Position numbers and translations under genes: made by a program. A stretch of 64,000 bases of DNA from Pseudopedobacter sp044361595 (GTDB taxonomy: Bacteria > Bacteroidota > Bacteroidia > Sphingobacteriales > Sphingobacteriaceae), in assembly GCA_044361595.1 (NCBI GenBank), contig JBIKIN010000015.1, positions 1 to 64,000 of the forward strand, written 5' to 3'. Shown here in pieces: positions 52,002 through 61,328 of this stretch. The stretch's first letter is position 1. Each line of letters opens with the position of its first letter. The notes beneath the pieces were generated by a model. It was not told the DNA's origin, made no database searches, and worked only from the letters and a program-made list of their open reading frames with translations.

Positions 52002-52333
52002 AATTTATTAGTTTAATTTTCTATTCCCTAATCATCATAGAATATGCCAAAGCTTTAAATTGTCAATTTTTCACTTGTTAAGTCAGAGGCAAATTATTAA
52101 TTCAAACTTTAGGTGTCACCTTGTCAGTGAATTTTTCATTAATATTCCTTCTAGAATATTAGAATTTATAAAATTTGGGTATTTGAACAAGTTAAGAAGT
52201 GACTCTTTTGGAGCTATCCGATACCACTTTTATCGTTAGTGCAATCATTATGGCATCTAGCTGTTTATTTTTTATGGTTTAAACTTTTATTATTCATTTC
52301 AGGTTATAACTTTGAAGTGTCTTAACAATAATT
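52002..52333. other. Divergent intergenic region between groES and the epimerase gene
   Basis: Holds the promoters of both genes. Visible are the direct repeat TGTCA (52114-52118 and 52122-52126), a TTCTAGAATATTAGAA-like dyad at about 52149-52164, and a consensus -7 box for the epimerase gene (52307-52314). No ORF or RNA gene is supported. Confidence 0.5.
52307..52314 (+). promoter_or_regulatory. -7 promoter box of the epimerase gene
   Basis: TAACTTTG matches TAnnTTTG exactly, 20 bases before the ATG, implying a very short leader. Confidence 0.5.
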
Positions 52334-53308
52334 ATGATTCTAGTAACAGGTGCAACAGGATTTTTAGGGGCCGAGTTAGTTACTCAGCTTTTAAAAACAC
52401 ATCCTAAGATTAGATGCATTAAGAGAGCGCATTCTGTCATTCCTTCTAAACTCACTCCTTATCAATCTCAAATTGAATGGCTTAATGCCGATATCTTAGA
52501 TTTATCTGATTTAGATGATGCTTTTGATCAAATCACAACTGTTTACCATTGTGCCGCTTTGGTTTCTTTTAGACCCGATTTAAAGTCTCAAATGTTAAGT
52601 GTTAATATGGAAGGCACGGCAAACATCGTTAACTTATGTTTAGCAAATAACATTAATAAGTTAATACATGTTAGTTCTGTTGCTGCATTAGGTGAACCTA
52701 AAATTGATAAATTAATAGACGAAACTTGCTTTTGGGATGGTTTTGAAACTCATAATGGTTATGCGGTTTCTAAATACCGAGCAGAAATGGAAGTGTGGCG
52801 AGGAATTAACGAAGGTTTAAATGCAATCATCGTTAATCCATCTGTGATTATTGGAGAAGATGCTGGGGCAGATGGAAGTGGTTCTATTTTTAATACTATT
52901 AGAAACGGAATAAGATATTACACTCAAGGTACCACTGGTTTTGTAGATGTTAAAGATGTAGCGGCTGTTATGATTGCTTTAATTGAAAGCGAAATAACCG
53001 GAGAACGTTTCATCATTAATGCCGAGAATATCAGCTATAAAGATTTATTTACTCAAACTGCAAATGCGCTAGGCATGGCTGCTCCAAAAAGCGAAGCTAA
53101 GCCTTGGATGTTAAATTTGGCTTGGCGTTTTACCTCTCTAAAAAACAGAATTTTAGGACAAAAAGGCGGCTTGAATAAAGCCATTGCAAAAGCTGCGTCT
53201 CAAACATCTTTATATGATAATAGCAAAATTAAGGCGGCACTAAATTATCAATTCATACCCATTCAAAACAGCATTACCAAAATTGTAAATAGTCTAAAAA
53301 ATGCTTAA
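52334..53308 (+). CDS. NAD-dependent epimerase/dehydratase family protein
   Basis: An extended short-chain dehydrogenase of 324 residues. The NAD loop VTGATGFLGAELVTQLL (residues 4-20) and the catalytic pair in NGYAVSKYRAEMEVW (YxxxK, about 142-146) are clear. The HVSSVAALGEP segment (about 111-121) supplies the catalytic serine region. It resembles dihydroflavonol-reductase-like or 3-beta-HSD-type members; substrate unknown. Sixty-two bases separate it from serB. Confidence 0.9.
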   Translation: MILVTGATGFLGAELVTQLLKTHPKIRCIKRAHSVIPSKLTPYQSQIEWLNADILDLSDLDDAFDQITTVYHCAALVSFRPDLKSQMLSVNMEGTANIVNLCLANNINKLIHVSSVAALGEPKIDKLIDETCFWDGFETHNGYAVSKYRAEMEVWRGINEGLNAIIVNPSVIIGEDAGADGSGSIFNTIRNGIRYYTQGTTGFVDVKDVAAVMIALIESEITGERFIINAENISYKDLFTQTANALGMAAPKSEAKPWMLNLAWRFTSLKNRILGQKGGLNKAIAKAASQTSLYDNSKIKAALNYQFIPIQNSITKIVNSLKNA

Positions 53309-53370
53309 TTATTAAATAAATTAGCTTTTTATAAATCATTTATGCATTTTTAGCACTTAAAACAAAAGCT

Positions 53371-54663
53371 TTGAAGCCATATTTTATAATAGATTTTGAT
53401 AGCACTTTTACACAGGTAGAAGCCTTAGATGAATTAGCCCGTATATCTTTAAAAAATCATCCCGATAGGCAAGAGATTTATCAAAAAATAGAAGATTTAA
53501 CCAATTTAGCTATGGAGGGGAAGCTTTCTTTTGGCGAAAGTTTAGCTGGTCGGGTAAAATTATTGAGTGCTAATAAACAGCATTTAGAACTGTTGATTAA
53601 GCATTTAAAGAAAAAAGTTTCACCATCTTTTCAAAGAAATAAACTATTCTTTAAAAAACACGCCGATGAGGTTTTAATTGTCTCTGGTGGCTTTAAAGAA
53701 TTTATTACTCCGGTTGTATCACAATTTCATATCAAAAAGAAAAATATTTATGCCAATACTTTTGTGTTTGATGAAGATGAAAATATTATAGGCTACGATG
53801 CAGAAAATCCATTATCGCAAGAAAATGGTAAGGTAAAACTATTAAAACAAATGCCTTTAAAGGGTGAAATTTACGGTATTGGCGATGGTCATTCTGATTT
53901 TCAGTTGAAAGAATCGGGAATGATTAAGAAGTTTTTTGCCTTTACCGAGAATATTGAGCGTAAAACCGTAGCAGAAAAAGCCGACCATGTTGCGCCAAGT
54001 TTTGATGAATTCTTATATGTAAGCAATTTGCCGCAAGCAATTTCTTATCCTAAAAACAGAATTTTATGTTTATTGATAGGTAATGTGCCACAAGAAAGTA
54101 TAGATTTTTTAAAGAGGGATGGTTTTTCTATTAGACATAAAACCAGTTTTGAAGATAAGTATGTAAAAGATGTGGGAATGCTTTTACTGGGCGAGGGAGA
54201 AACTATAGACACTAAGAAACTTGAAAATGCTGTGAAACTTAAAACTTTAGGCTTTATGGGTAATGCCAAAGAAAATATAGATTTAAGTTTATGTACCGAT
54301 ATGGGCATTGTAGTTTTTGATGCCCCAAGAAGCGTACCTACAAATAAAACATTAATAGCCAAACGCATGGCTGATTTTATTAATACTGGAACTACTTACA
54401 GAAGCACTAATTTCCCTAATTTACAATTGCCTAAAATTGCCGAGTCGCATCGTTTAGTTCATATACATAAAAATGTTCCTGGCATTATGTCTAAAATCAC
54501 TAAGGTTTTAGCCAAACATGAGATTAATATTGTAGGTCAGTTTTTAATGACAAATTCTCAAATTGGATATGTGATTACAGACATTGATACCACTTATGAT
54601 AAAACTTTGTTTAAAGAGTTAAAGAAAATAGACAATACGATTAAGTTTAGGGTGTTGTATTAA
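53371..54663 (+). CDS. serB: Phosphoserine phosphatase fused to a SerA-derived ACT tail
   Basis: A 430-residue protein with a TTG start (no ATG fits). Residues 1-215 form a HAD phosphatase of the SerB type: nucleophile motif DFDST at 8-12, VSGGFKEFI (about 104-112) and GDGHSDFQL (about 171-179). Residues about 230-430 resemble the ends of 3-phosphoglycerate dehydrogenase. The part ENIDLSLCTDMGIVVFDAP corresponds to SerA's first domain, INTGTTYRSTNFPNLQLP to its linker, and HRLVHIHKNVPGIMSKI onward to its ACT domain ending FRVLY. The SerA nucleotide-binding domain is missing. It would hydrolyse phosphoserine, with serine sensing by the ACT domain (inferred). Confidence 0.88.
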   Translation: MKPYFIIDFDSTFTQVEALDELARISLKNHPDRQEIYQKIEDLTNLAMEGKLSFGESLAGRVKLLSANKQHLELLIKHLKKKVSPSFQRNKLFFKKHADEVLIVSGGFKEFITPVVSQFHIKKKNIYANTFVFDEDENIIGYDAENPLSQENGKVKLLKQMPLKGEIYGIGDGHSDFQLKESGMIKKFFAFTENIERKTVAEKADHVAPSFDEFLYVSNLPQAISYPKNRILCLLIGNVPQESIDFLKRDGFSIRHKTSFEDKYVKDVGMLLLGEGETIDTKKLENAVKLKTLGFMGNAKENIDLSLCTDMGIVVFDAPRSVPTNKTLIAKRMADFINTGTTYRSTNFPNLQLPKIAESHRLVHIHKNVPGIMSKITKVLAKHEINIVGQFLMTNSQIGYVITDIDTTYDKTLFKELKKIDNTIKFRVLY

Positions 54664-54676
54664 TAAAAAAACACTT

Positions 54677-54719
54677 AACAAATAAGCCCAATAAACACAG
54701 TTTATTGGGCTTATTTGTT
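54677..54719. terminator. Bidirectional terminator between serB and the SDR gene
   Basis: A 19-bp perfect stem, 54677-54695 with 54701-54719, around a 5-base loop, with A and T residues flanking. It serves both convergent genes. Confidence 0.92.
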
Positions 54720-54732
54720 TTAAAATATTTCC

Positions 54733-55443
54733 CTAAGAATTAGAAGTTTTAGTAGGTCTTACCTCTATTTTACTTGGTAAAGTTCTTGGGTTCATATTTA
54801 ATAAATCTGCAACCATTTGTCCTAAATCTTCCGGCTGTATTTTCCAAGCATCTTTTTCTTTATCAGGCTCATGATCATTAAAATGAGTAGCCACAGAACC
54901 CGGCATAATGGTAGTAACTTTAATATTGTGTTTTCTTAAGTCTAACATAATAGCCTGCGTAAAGCCAGTTAAGCCAAATTTACTTGCATTATAGGCCGAT
55001 GCTTCTGGAAAAAAGTTTGTACCAGCTAAACTAGAAATTGTTATAATATAGCCTTTAGAATTTTTCAATGCTTCTATAGCGGCTTTCACACTGTAAAATA
55101 CACCCGTCAAATTAGTGTCTATGGTATCATTCCAGGTTTCAATGCTCATTTCATCTATAGGGGCAAAATGACCTACGCCAGCGTTTGCAATTAAGAAGTC
55201 TAAGGAGCCAAATTTAGCTACTGTTGCAGCAACAGCATTTTCTTGCGATTGAAAGCTTTTTACATCTGCTTCTATTGCTAAAACATCATTTCCAAGCTTT
55301 TTTGCAGCTTCGTTTGCACTTTCTTGAGAGCGACTAGTAATGGCGACCTTTACTCCTAATTTTAACAATGCTTCGGCTATTCCGTATCCTATACCTTTAC
55401 TTGCACCAGTTATCAGTGCTACTTTATTATGTAAGTTTTGCAT
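54733..55443 (-). CDS. Short-chain dehydrogenase/reductase
   Basis: A classical SDR of 236 residues. The cofactor loop ALITGASKGIGYGIAEALL (residues 8-26), the NAG motif in IANAGVGHFA (about 84-93), catalytic Ser in ISSLAGTNFF and Tyr/Lys in YNASKFGLTG (about 150-159) are present. It follows the methyltransferase gene by 90 bases on the same strand, so it may belong to the type III PKS locus, but it could equally be independent. Substrate unknown. Confidence 0.92.
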   Translation of the reverse strand: MQNLHNKVALITGASKGIGYGIAEALLKLGVKVAITSRSQESANEAAKKLGNDVLAIEADVKSFQSQENAVAATVAKFGSLDFLIANAGVGHFAPIDEMSIETWNDTIDTNLTGVFYSVKAAIEALKNSKGYIITISSLAGTNFFPEASAYNASKFGLTGFTQAIMLDLRKHNIKVTTIMPGSVATHFNDHEPDKEKDAWKIQPEDLGQMVADLLNMNPRTLPSKIEVRPTKTSNS

Positions 55444-55533
55444 ATAAATTTTTTGTTTAAAATGTTTTTTAGAGTACTAAGCAATTATAATGCTAAAGCG
55501 ATTGTATTAAATTATTGTGATTTATTTTTGACT

Positions 55534-56229
55534 TTATTTATATATAATCACCTGCCATCTAAAAGCCCACATCCACTTAATGGTATAATTATCAATTCCG
55601 GCTTTATAAAGTAAACTTTTAAGCTCCCGCTTTTTAAAACTTCGCAAAACAGAAACTTTACTATCATGCTTTACCATCGGCGATTTCGAAAAAAGCTGTG
55701 TGAGCAATGCAATGGAATAATAAGCTAAAGGGTGACGATGTAAATCATTAATTACTACAGCTTTTTTAGTACTAAAAACCATTCTTTTGATTAAATTAAT
55801 CCAATCTTCATCTTCAAAATGATGGGTAAACAAACTACTGATAACCACATGGTATTGGTTTTCTAAAAAAGGCTCGGTTAAAACATCAACTTCTTCAAAA
55901 GAAATTTCTGGAAAGTTTAAATGATTTTCTTTTGCAAATTCTACTGCAGTTTTTGTAGCATCTAAGCCTAAATAATTAAATTTTAAACCCTTTTGATGAA
56001 AGTAGTTTCTCAAAACTTTAAGACTATCGCCACCACCGCAGCCCCAATCGCAAATCAAATCGCCATCTGCTAATTTAATTTTTTTAAAAGCATTAAAAAA
56101 CACGTTAAAGCCTCCTAAAAGTTTATTAATTACTTCTAACTCTTTTAAAACAGGGTCAATTTCTTGATGTTGCAAAGAAAAATCGTCCATTATTTCTGGC
56201 AAAGTGCTTCTTTGGCTAAAATTAGGCAT
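55534..56229 (-). CDS. Class I SAM-dependent methyltransferase of the PKS locus
   Basis: A 231-residue methyltransferase. The SAM loop ICDWGCGGGDSLKVL (about residues 58-72), LGLDATKTAVEFAKEN and VISSLFTHHFEDEDW (about 129-143) follow the class I order. Its start overlaps the stop of the type III PKS gene by eight bases, so it is translated with it and most likely methylates the polyketide product (O- or C-methylation). Confidence 0.88.
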   Translation of the reverse strand: MPNFSQRSTLPEIMDDFSLQHQEIDPVLKELEVINKLLGGFNVFFNAFKKIKLADGDLICDWGCGGGDSLKVLRNYFHQKGLKFNYLGLDATKTAVEFAKENHLNFPEISFEEVDVLTEPFLENQYHVVISSLFTHHFEDEDWINLIKRMVFSTKKAVVINDLHRHPLAYYSIALLTQLFSKSPMVKHDSKVSVLRSFKKRELKSLLYKAGIDNYTIKWMWAFRWQVIIYK

Positions 56230-57328
56230 AGTTTAGAATCATGCTTTCAAATGTAAGTCCCGGACCAAATGCAAAACTTATGATATTTTCAGCTTTTTTA
56301 TTGGCTTTTAAAGTTTTGGCAAGCTCGGCCAAAACAAACAAAATAGTAGCCGAAGACATATTTCCGTATTTTCTCAAAACGTCATAAGCAGCATTATTCT
56401 GAGAATCATCTAAATCAAAAACCTCAGCGCAAACCTCTAAAATTCTGCGGCCACCGGGGTGAATGGCATACTGTCCTATATCTTTCCATTCTAAATCTGC
56501 TTTGTTTAAAAGCTTTTCTGCAATTGTTTTAATTCCTTTTTTAATTTGCTTAGGTACTTTATTGGTTAATTGCATTTGGTATCCAAAATCGCCAATTTCC
56601 CAAGCCATTTCTCTTTTAGCTTCGCTTACAATTTCGGTATAAAAACTTTTAATCTCGTAAATTTTTTGAGAAGCAATAGCTTCATTTTGCACAATAACTG
56701 CTGATGCACCATCTCCAAATAAAGAATTAGACAACCAATTATCTAAATTACTTTCTACTTGAAAATGTAAAGTACACAATTCTACATTCACTATTAAAAT
56801 GGTAGCTTGCGGATCTGCTTTGCAAATATAATCAGCGCTTTTTAAAGCATTAAAAGCACCATAACATCCCATAAAATTAATGCAGGTACGCTCAACAGAT
56901 GGCTTTAATTTTAGCGCTTCTACCAATTCAATATCCAAACCTGGAGCATACATTCCGGTGCAGCTTACAGTAATTAAATGCGTAATGCTATCTAGTTTAA
57001 AATCACCTAAACCCGCCAAGCAATTATTAATTGACTTTATACTTAAATTTAAAGCTTCGTTTCTGTAAACATCACCACGTTGCGCCGTAGTAGGGAACGG
57101 TTTTAACCCACTTTGGTTTCCAAAAAAAGGAAAATCTCCTTGTTTTAATCCAAAATCCTTAAGTGCAGAGTATCTATAATCAATCCCAGATGATTTATAT
57201 ATTTTCTCTAGTCTTCTTGCATCTAAATCATCTAATTCATGAGCGTTCCGCATAAACTCAAAAATCTGCATCTGCGAAAATTGATTAACAGGATTACTGG
57301 TCCCAATGGCACAAATGATGCTGCTCAT
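56222..57328 (-). CDS. Type III polyketide synthase
   Basis: A chalcone-synthase-like ketosynthase, 368 residues, that extends an acyl-CoA starter with malonyl-CoA and cyclises the product to a resorcinol, pyrone or similar ring. The catalytic triad is intact: Cys155 in NFMGCYGAFNAL, His290 in YAIHPGGRRIL and Asn323 in YGNMSSAT. The HLITVSCTGMYAPGLD stretch precedes the active site. It overlaps the methyltransferase gene and is divergent from a UbiA-like prenyltransferase gene across 55 bases. The product is unknown. Confidence 0.94.
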   Translation of the reverse strand: MSSIICAIGTSNPVNQFSQMQIFEFMRNAHELDDLDARRLEKIYKSSGIDYRYSALKDFGLKQGDFPFFGNQSGLKPFPTTAQRGDVYRNEALNLSIKSINNCLAGLGDFKLDSITHLITVSCTGMYAPGLDIELVEALKLKPSVERTCINFMGCYGAFNALKSADYICKADPQATILIVNVELCTLHFQVESNLDNWLSNSLFGDGASAVIVQNEAIASQKIYEIKSFYTEIVSEAKREMAWEIGDFGYQMQLTNKVPKQIKKGIKTIAEKLLNKADLEWKDIGQYAIHPGGRRILEVCAEVFDLDDSQNNAAYDVLRKYGNMSSATILFVLAELAKTLKANKKAENIISFAFGPGLTFESMILNYA

Positions 57329-57383
57329 GTTATCATTTTGTTTAAATTTAAAATTTTAAAGATATAATCTCTTTATTGTAAAT

Positions 57384-58232
57384 ATGAAATCGGTTTTATT
57401 ACACCTTAGGTTCCCTTTCTCTTTGCTACTGTTGCCGGTTTATCTATTTGCGTTTTATACCTCCTCACCAATTAACGCTGGGCAAGCCCTACTAGTTTTT
57501 ATTATTTTGCATTTATTTACCTATCCAGCAAGTAACGGTTACAATAGCTATTTTGATAAAGACGAAGGTAGTATTGCTCTTATCAAAAATCCACCCAAAG
57601 TAAAAAAATCCTTATACCTAACCGCAATTATTTTGGAATGGACGGGAGTTTTCTTGGCACTTTTTGTCAATTTATCTTTTGCTGTATGTGTAATTGTTTA
57701 CAATTTATTGTCTAAAGCGTACAGTCACCCATCGGTTAGGTTAAAAAAATATCCAATTCTTAGCTTTTTGGTGGTTTTTGTTTTTCAGGGCTTCTTTATT
57801 TATTTCACTTGTTATGTGTCTTTTAATCAAGCTATTTTAGCTTTTAATCTACAACATTTTATAGCAGGGCTAATTTGTTCTTGCTTAATTGGTGCTTCTT
57901 ACCCCTTAACTCAAATTTATCAGTTTAAAGAAGACGCTGCTAGAGGAGATCAAACTTTAAGTATGCTTTTGGGCTATAAAGGTTCTTTTATATTCTCGGC
58001 TGTGGTATTTTTAATTGGAATAATATCCATGTTTTTCTATTGGTATTTGCAGCAGAAACTGTTTTATTTCAATGTATTTGCAGCTTGTTGTATTCCTATT
58101 TTTATTTATTTTAATTGGTGGTTTTTTAAGGTAATTAAAAACCAAGACAATGCAAATTTTATCAACGCCATGCGTATGACTTTACTTAGCGGTTTAATCA
58201 TGCTAAGTTATTTTGTTTGGATAAATTATTGA
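57384..58232 (+). CDS. UbiA-like membrane prenyltransferase
   Basis: A 282-residue integral membrane protein with about eight TM helices. The first aspartate motif is NGYNSYFDKDEGSIALI (about residues 51-67) and the second QFKEDAARGDQTLS (about 180-193), the two metal-diphosphate sites of the UbiA superfamily. It could attach a prenyl chain to the ring made by the divergent type III PKS and methyltransferase. The pairing is inferred from position; a role in quinone or chlorophyll-type chemistry is not supported. Confidence 0.85.
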   Translation: MKSVLLHLRFPFSLLLLPVYLFAFYTSSPINAGQALLVFIILHLFTYPASNGYNSYFDKDEGSIALIKNPPKVKKSLYLTAIILEWTGVFLALFVNLSFAVCVIVYNLLSKAYSHPSVRLKKYPILSFLVVFVFQGFFIYFTCYVSFNQAILAFNLQHFIAGLICSCLIGASYPLTQIYQFKEDAARGDQTLSMLLGYKGSFIFSAVVFLIGIISMFFYWYLQQKLFYFNVFAACCIPIFIYFNWWFFKVIKNQDNANFINAMRMTLLSGLIMLSYFVWINY

Positions 58233-58375
58233 TTTTTAAAATTAAAAAGCAAGGTTCATCATTTATAGAATCGATAGCCGTGTGTTCTGTTTTACTCTCC
58301 TCCGCCAGCTAGCAGATATGCGGGTAACCACTCCCACCCACGTTATTTAACAAAGGATATTGAAATAAGCACTAC

Positions 58376-59293
58376 TTAAAAATAACATGCAGTATGATCT
58401 CTGCCTTTTACTTCAAATCTAAGTTTTAAAGAAATTTCATGCGATCCCTTTTGTGCTTTAGCTAAAGCGGTATTGGTAACATCATAAGAATAACCCAATT
58501 GAATACTCGGGGTTACATAAACAGACATTAAAGCGTCAAAAGAATCTAATGAGCGATATGAAGCGCCTAACCAAATTGTTTCTTTAAGTAAAATACTTGC
58601 GTTAATATCAAACTGAATAGGGGAACCATTCACATATTTAACCAAAAAATTAGGCTTTAATTTCATGTCTTGGTTTAAATCTACCAAGTAACCTGCTTGA
58701 AGTAAGTAATGCGGACGATAAGCTGTTTTTGCCAAAGTTTTTGCTACTGAGCCAACATCTTTATAATAAAAGTGAGGAGATGATAATCCTAAGTAAAATT
58801 TTTCTGAAAAAAACATGGCACCCCATCCAAAATTAAGCCTCATGCTGTTTTGATCTTGAAAAAAGGGATCGGAGGCAGAGTTTGGGCTAAACCTGTAATT
58901 TTCAGAATAATTTGCGCCATAGTTGCTAGTACCAGCGTTTACACCTACAGCTAGGTAAGACTCTAAACCAATAGGCACTCTTTGAGAAACATTAAGGTCT
59001 ATTCCTGTTTCTCTAATCACTTCTCCAATTTGGTCGTTAATTAAAATAGCGCCAATAAAAGTATTGGTTTTACCAACCGGACTATGGAAAGAAAGTGTTT
59101 GTGTATTTGGGGCTCCTTTAAAACCTACCCATTGATGCCTGCTTAAAGCGGTTACCGTCAAAGATTCATCAACAGTTGCGTAAGCTGGATTTATTGCCAT
59201 TGTATTGAACATGTATTGAGTGTACATAGCTTTTTGTTGTCCAAAAATATTTTGGAAAGCAAACAGTAAAATACTTAACAATACTATTCTCAT
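58376..59293 (-). CDS. PorP/SprF family type IX secretion membrane protein
   Basis: A 305-residue outer-membrane beta-barrel. A signal peptide (about residues 1-18, cut near IFGQ) precedes the family signature QKAMYTQYMFNTMAINPAYA (in part, about 19-37), followed by alternating strands to the C-terminus. PorP/SprF proteins work with the type IX secretion system and are often paired with a large secreted partner; this one stands alone. Confidence 0.9.
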   Translation of the reverse strand: MRIVLLSILLFAFQNIFGQQKAMYTQYMFNTMAINPAYATVDESLTVTALSRHQWVGFKGAPNTQTLSFHSPVGKTNTFIGAILINDQIGEVIRETGIDLNVSQRVPIGLESYLAVGVNAGTSNYGANYSENYRFSPNSASDPFFQDQNSMRLNFGWGAMFFSEKFYLGLSSPHFYYKDVGSVAKTLAKTAYRPHYLLQAGYLVDLNQDMKLKPNFLVKYVNGSPIQFDINASILLKETIWLGASYRSLDSFDALMSVYVTPSIQLGYSYDVTNTALAKAQKGSHEISLKLRFEVKGRDHTACYF

Positions 59294-59589
59294 TTAAATG
59301 CGATATAAGAGCATTAAGTGGTGTGATATTTAATGCAATGCGCATTTATACGTACAGAATTAATTAATAGTTGCGAGAAACATATAAAATTGAGGAATTT
59401 TAGAAACTAAGAATTTAAGAAATTATTTGTCGCTATTAGTAAGTTATTCAACTTTAAATAGATTTATCAGCTTGTAAAATTAAGGTATTAATTAGGTAGC
59501 CTTAAGGTTAAAACTGACTTAATAAAAACTTAAAACCTTGTTTATGTAACAATTTGCTCAAGCCATTACTCTTAATTTAAAAATTCTAT

Positions 59590-60495
59590 ATGAATGAAAA
59601 TCAAATTATAGCCGTAAATAATCTTAGCTTTTCTTTTGGTAATCAAAAAGTGTTAGATAATATTAGTTTAAGTGTTGTTAAAGGGAGTATTTACGGTTTT
59701 TTAGGACCAAATGGATCGGGTAAAACTACAACCATTAAATTACTGTTGAGTTTGTTGAAAAACAATGAGAACAACATTAGCTTATTTGGCAAGCCTTTAA
59801 ACGAGAACAGAGAAGAAGTTTTAAAGAAAATAGGCTCTTTAATAGAAGCCCCCGCCTTATACCACCACTTAACTGGTTTTGCCAATTTAAAGGCAAGAGC
59901 AATTATTTTTGATGTAAAGGACGAACGAATTAAAGAGATTTTAGCCATTGTAGGTTTAACGGATGCCGCAAACAAAAAGGCTGGTAAATATTCTTTAGGG
60001 ATGAAACAACGCTTGGGAATTGGTTTAGCATTGTTAAGCGATCCAGAGTTACTCATTTTAGATGAGCCCACTAACGGCTTAGACCCAAATGGAATAATTG
60101 AAATTCGTAAATTAATTCAAAAGTTAGCTAACGAGTATGGTAAAACCATATTTATATCAAGCCATTTGCTAGCCGAGATAGAGCGTATCGCTACCCATGT
60201 TGCTATTCTATACAATGGTAAGCTAAGTTTTGAAGGAGAAATAGGCGATTTACAAGATTTAAAAAGTGCCGATATATTGATAGAAACCGATAAAAACGAA
60301 GAAGCTAAAGAGCTCTTATCAATCGATAATAAGGTTTTACAACAAGGCAATACATTGAGGGTTAGCTATCAAAGTCAAGAGCAAATTGCTAAAATTGTTA
60401 ACTCTTTAGTTCAAAATCAAATTAATGTTTATAGTATTTACAAAGAGAAAAAAGATTTAGAGTCTTTATTCTTAGATATCACTCAAACCGCATAA
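59590..60495 (+). CDS. ABC transporter ATP-binding protein
   Basis: A 301-residue ATPase of the BcrA/DrrA type. Walker A is GPNGSGKTTTIKLLL (about residues 38-52), the signature YSLGMKQRLGIGLALL (about 134-149), Walker B LLILDEPTNGLDP (about 155-167) and the switch His in FISSHLLAEIE. A C-terminal extension of about 80 residues is typical of exporters for peptides or drugs. The permease gene follows after four bases. Confidence 0.94.
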   Translation: MNENQIIAVNNLSFSFGNQKVLDNISLSVVKGSIYGFLGPNGSGKTTTIKLLLSLLKNNENNISLFGKPLNENREEVLKKIGSLIEAPALYHHLTGFANLKARAIIFDVKDERIKEILAIVGLTDAANKKAGKYSLGMKQRLGIGLALLSDPELLILDEPTNGLDPNGIIEIRKLIQKLANEYGKTIFISSHLLAEIERIATHVAILYNGKLSFEGEIGDLQDLKSADILIETDKNEEAKELLSIDNKVLQQGNTLRVSYQSQEQIAKIVNSLVQNQINVYSIYKEKKDLESLFLDITQTA

Positions 60496-60499
60496 CTAT

Positions 60500-61291
60500 A
60501 TGAAAGATTTTACTTTATCACTCAAATCAGAATTTTATAAATCTAAAAATACTTTAGCATTTTGGGGAGCTATTATACTTCCTGTATTTTTATGTTTAAT
60601 TGTTTTTAGCATTTATTTATTTAAGGCTGATAGCATCATTAAAGCAATGAAAAGCCCAGCCCCTGAGGTTTATTGGTTCGAATACTTTATGGCAATTTTG
60701 GCGTTAATGGGAAGCTTACTATTGCCTATGTATCTCATTTTTATGACCTATTCTATCAATAACATAGAGCACAAGGCCGAAACTTGGAAAAGTTTATTCT
60801 CCTTGCCCATTCCAAAATTTACAGTTTATGCAAGTAAGGCAATTTACAGCCTAATTTTGGTGTTTATAACCATGCTGTTATTTTTAGGATTAACCATTGG
60901 CTTAGGCTTGTTGTTAGGGAAATTAGTGCCTAATTATCATTTATTAGATGCCGATTTAACTAAACTTTTTGGAGATTTAACCAAAATATATACGAAGTTA
61001 TTTATCTCTTCTTTAGCTATTGTATCTATTCAATTTCTGTTTAGTTTAATTTGGCCAGATTTTATGAAACCAATGGGTTTTGGGTTTATAGCCTTGATTA
61101 CTTGTTTAATACTTTTACGCTGGGAATACAGTTACGTATTGCCTTATGCTTTACCCATGAAAGCATTAGGGTTAAATGGAGGAAAAAGCGAATTAATTAT
61201 TTTTAATAAAGAGGCTTTTATTAGTATTGGATATGCTATTGGTTTTTTTGCACTTGGTTACTTTGTAATAACAAAAAGAAGTGTTAAGTAG
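60500..61291 (+). CDS. ABC-2 type permease
   Basis: A 263-residue membrane protein with about six TM helices, of the ABC-2/lantibiotic-immunity permease type (MKDFTLSLKSEFYKSKNTLAFW at the N-terminus, in part). The pattern of a long first loop, TMs in pairs and the closing TM with a KRSVK tail fits the family. With the ATPase it probably forms a 2+2 exporter, perhaps for peptide antibiotic defence. The structured repeat copy B lies just downstream. Confidence 0.88.
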   Translation: MKDFTLSLKSEFYKSKNTLAFWGAIILPVFLCLIVFSIYLFKADSIIKAMKSPAPEVYWFEYFMAILALMGSLLLPMYLIFMTYSINNIEHKAETWKSLFSLPIPKFTVYASKAIYSLILVFITMLLFLGLTIGLGLLLGKLVPNYHLLDADLTKLFGDLTKIYTKLFISSLAIVSIQFLFSLIWPDFMKPMGFGFIALITCLILLRWEYSYVLPYALPMKALGLNGGKSELIIFNKEAFISIGYAIGFFALGYFVITKRSVK

Positions 61292-61328
61292 CCTAACTTT
61301 GTTATTGAGTAAAACTTAAGATTTTTTT

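Noticed and set aside
52002..52333. CIRCE operator before groES
   Set aside because: No TTAGCACTC-N9-GAGTGCTAA pattern or close variant is present.
53371..54663. Frameshift or assembly error joining serB to serA
   Set aside because: The frame is continuous, the junction shows no slippery run, and the SerA part lacks a whole internal domain, so a true fusion is more likely.
58233..58375. GC-rich patch between the UbiA and PorP genes as a repeat element
   Set aside because: The stretch near 58300-58345 (ctcctccgccagc, then ccactcccaccca) looks repeat-like, but no second copy occurs in the window to support it.
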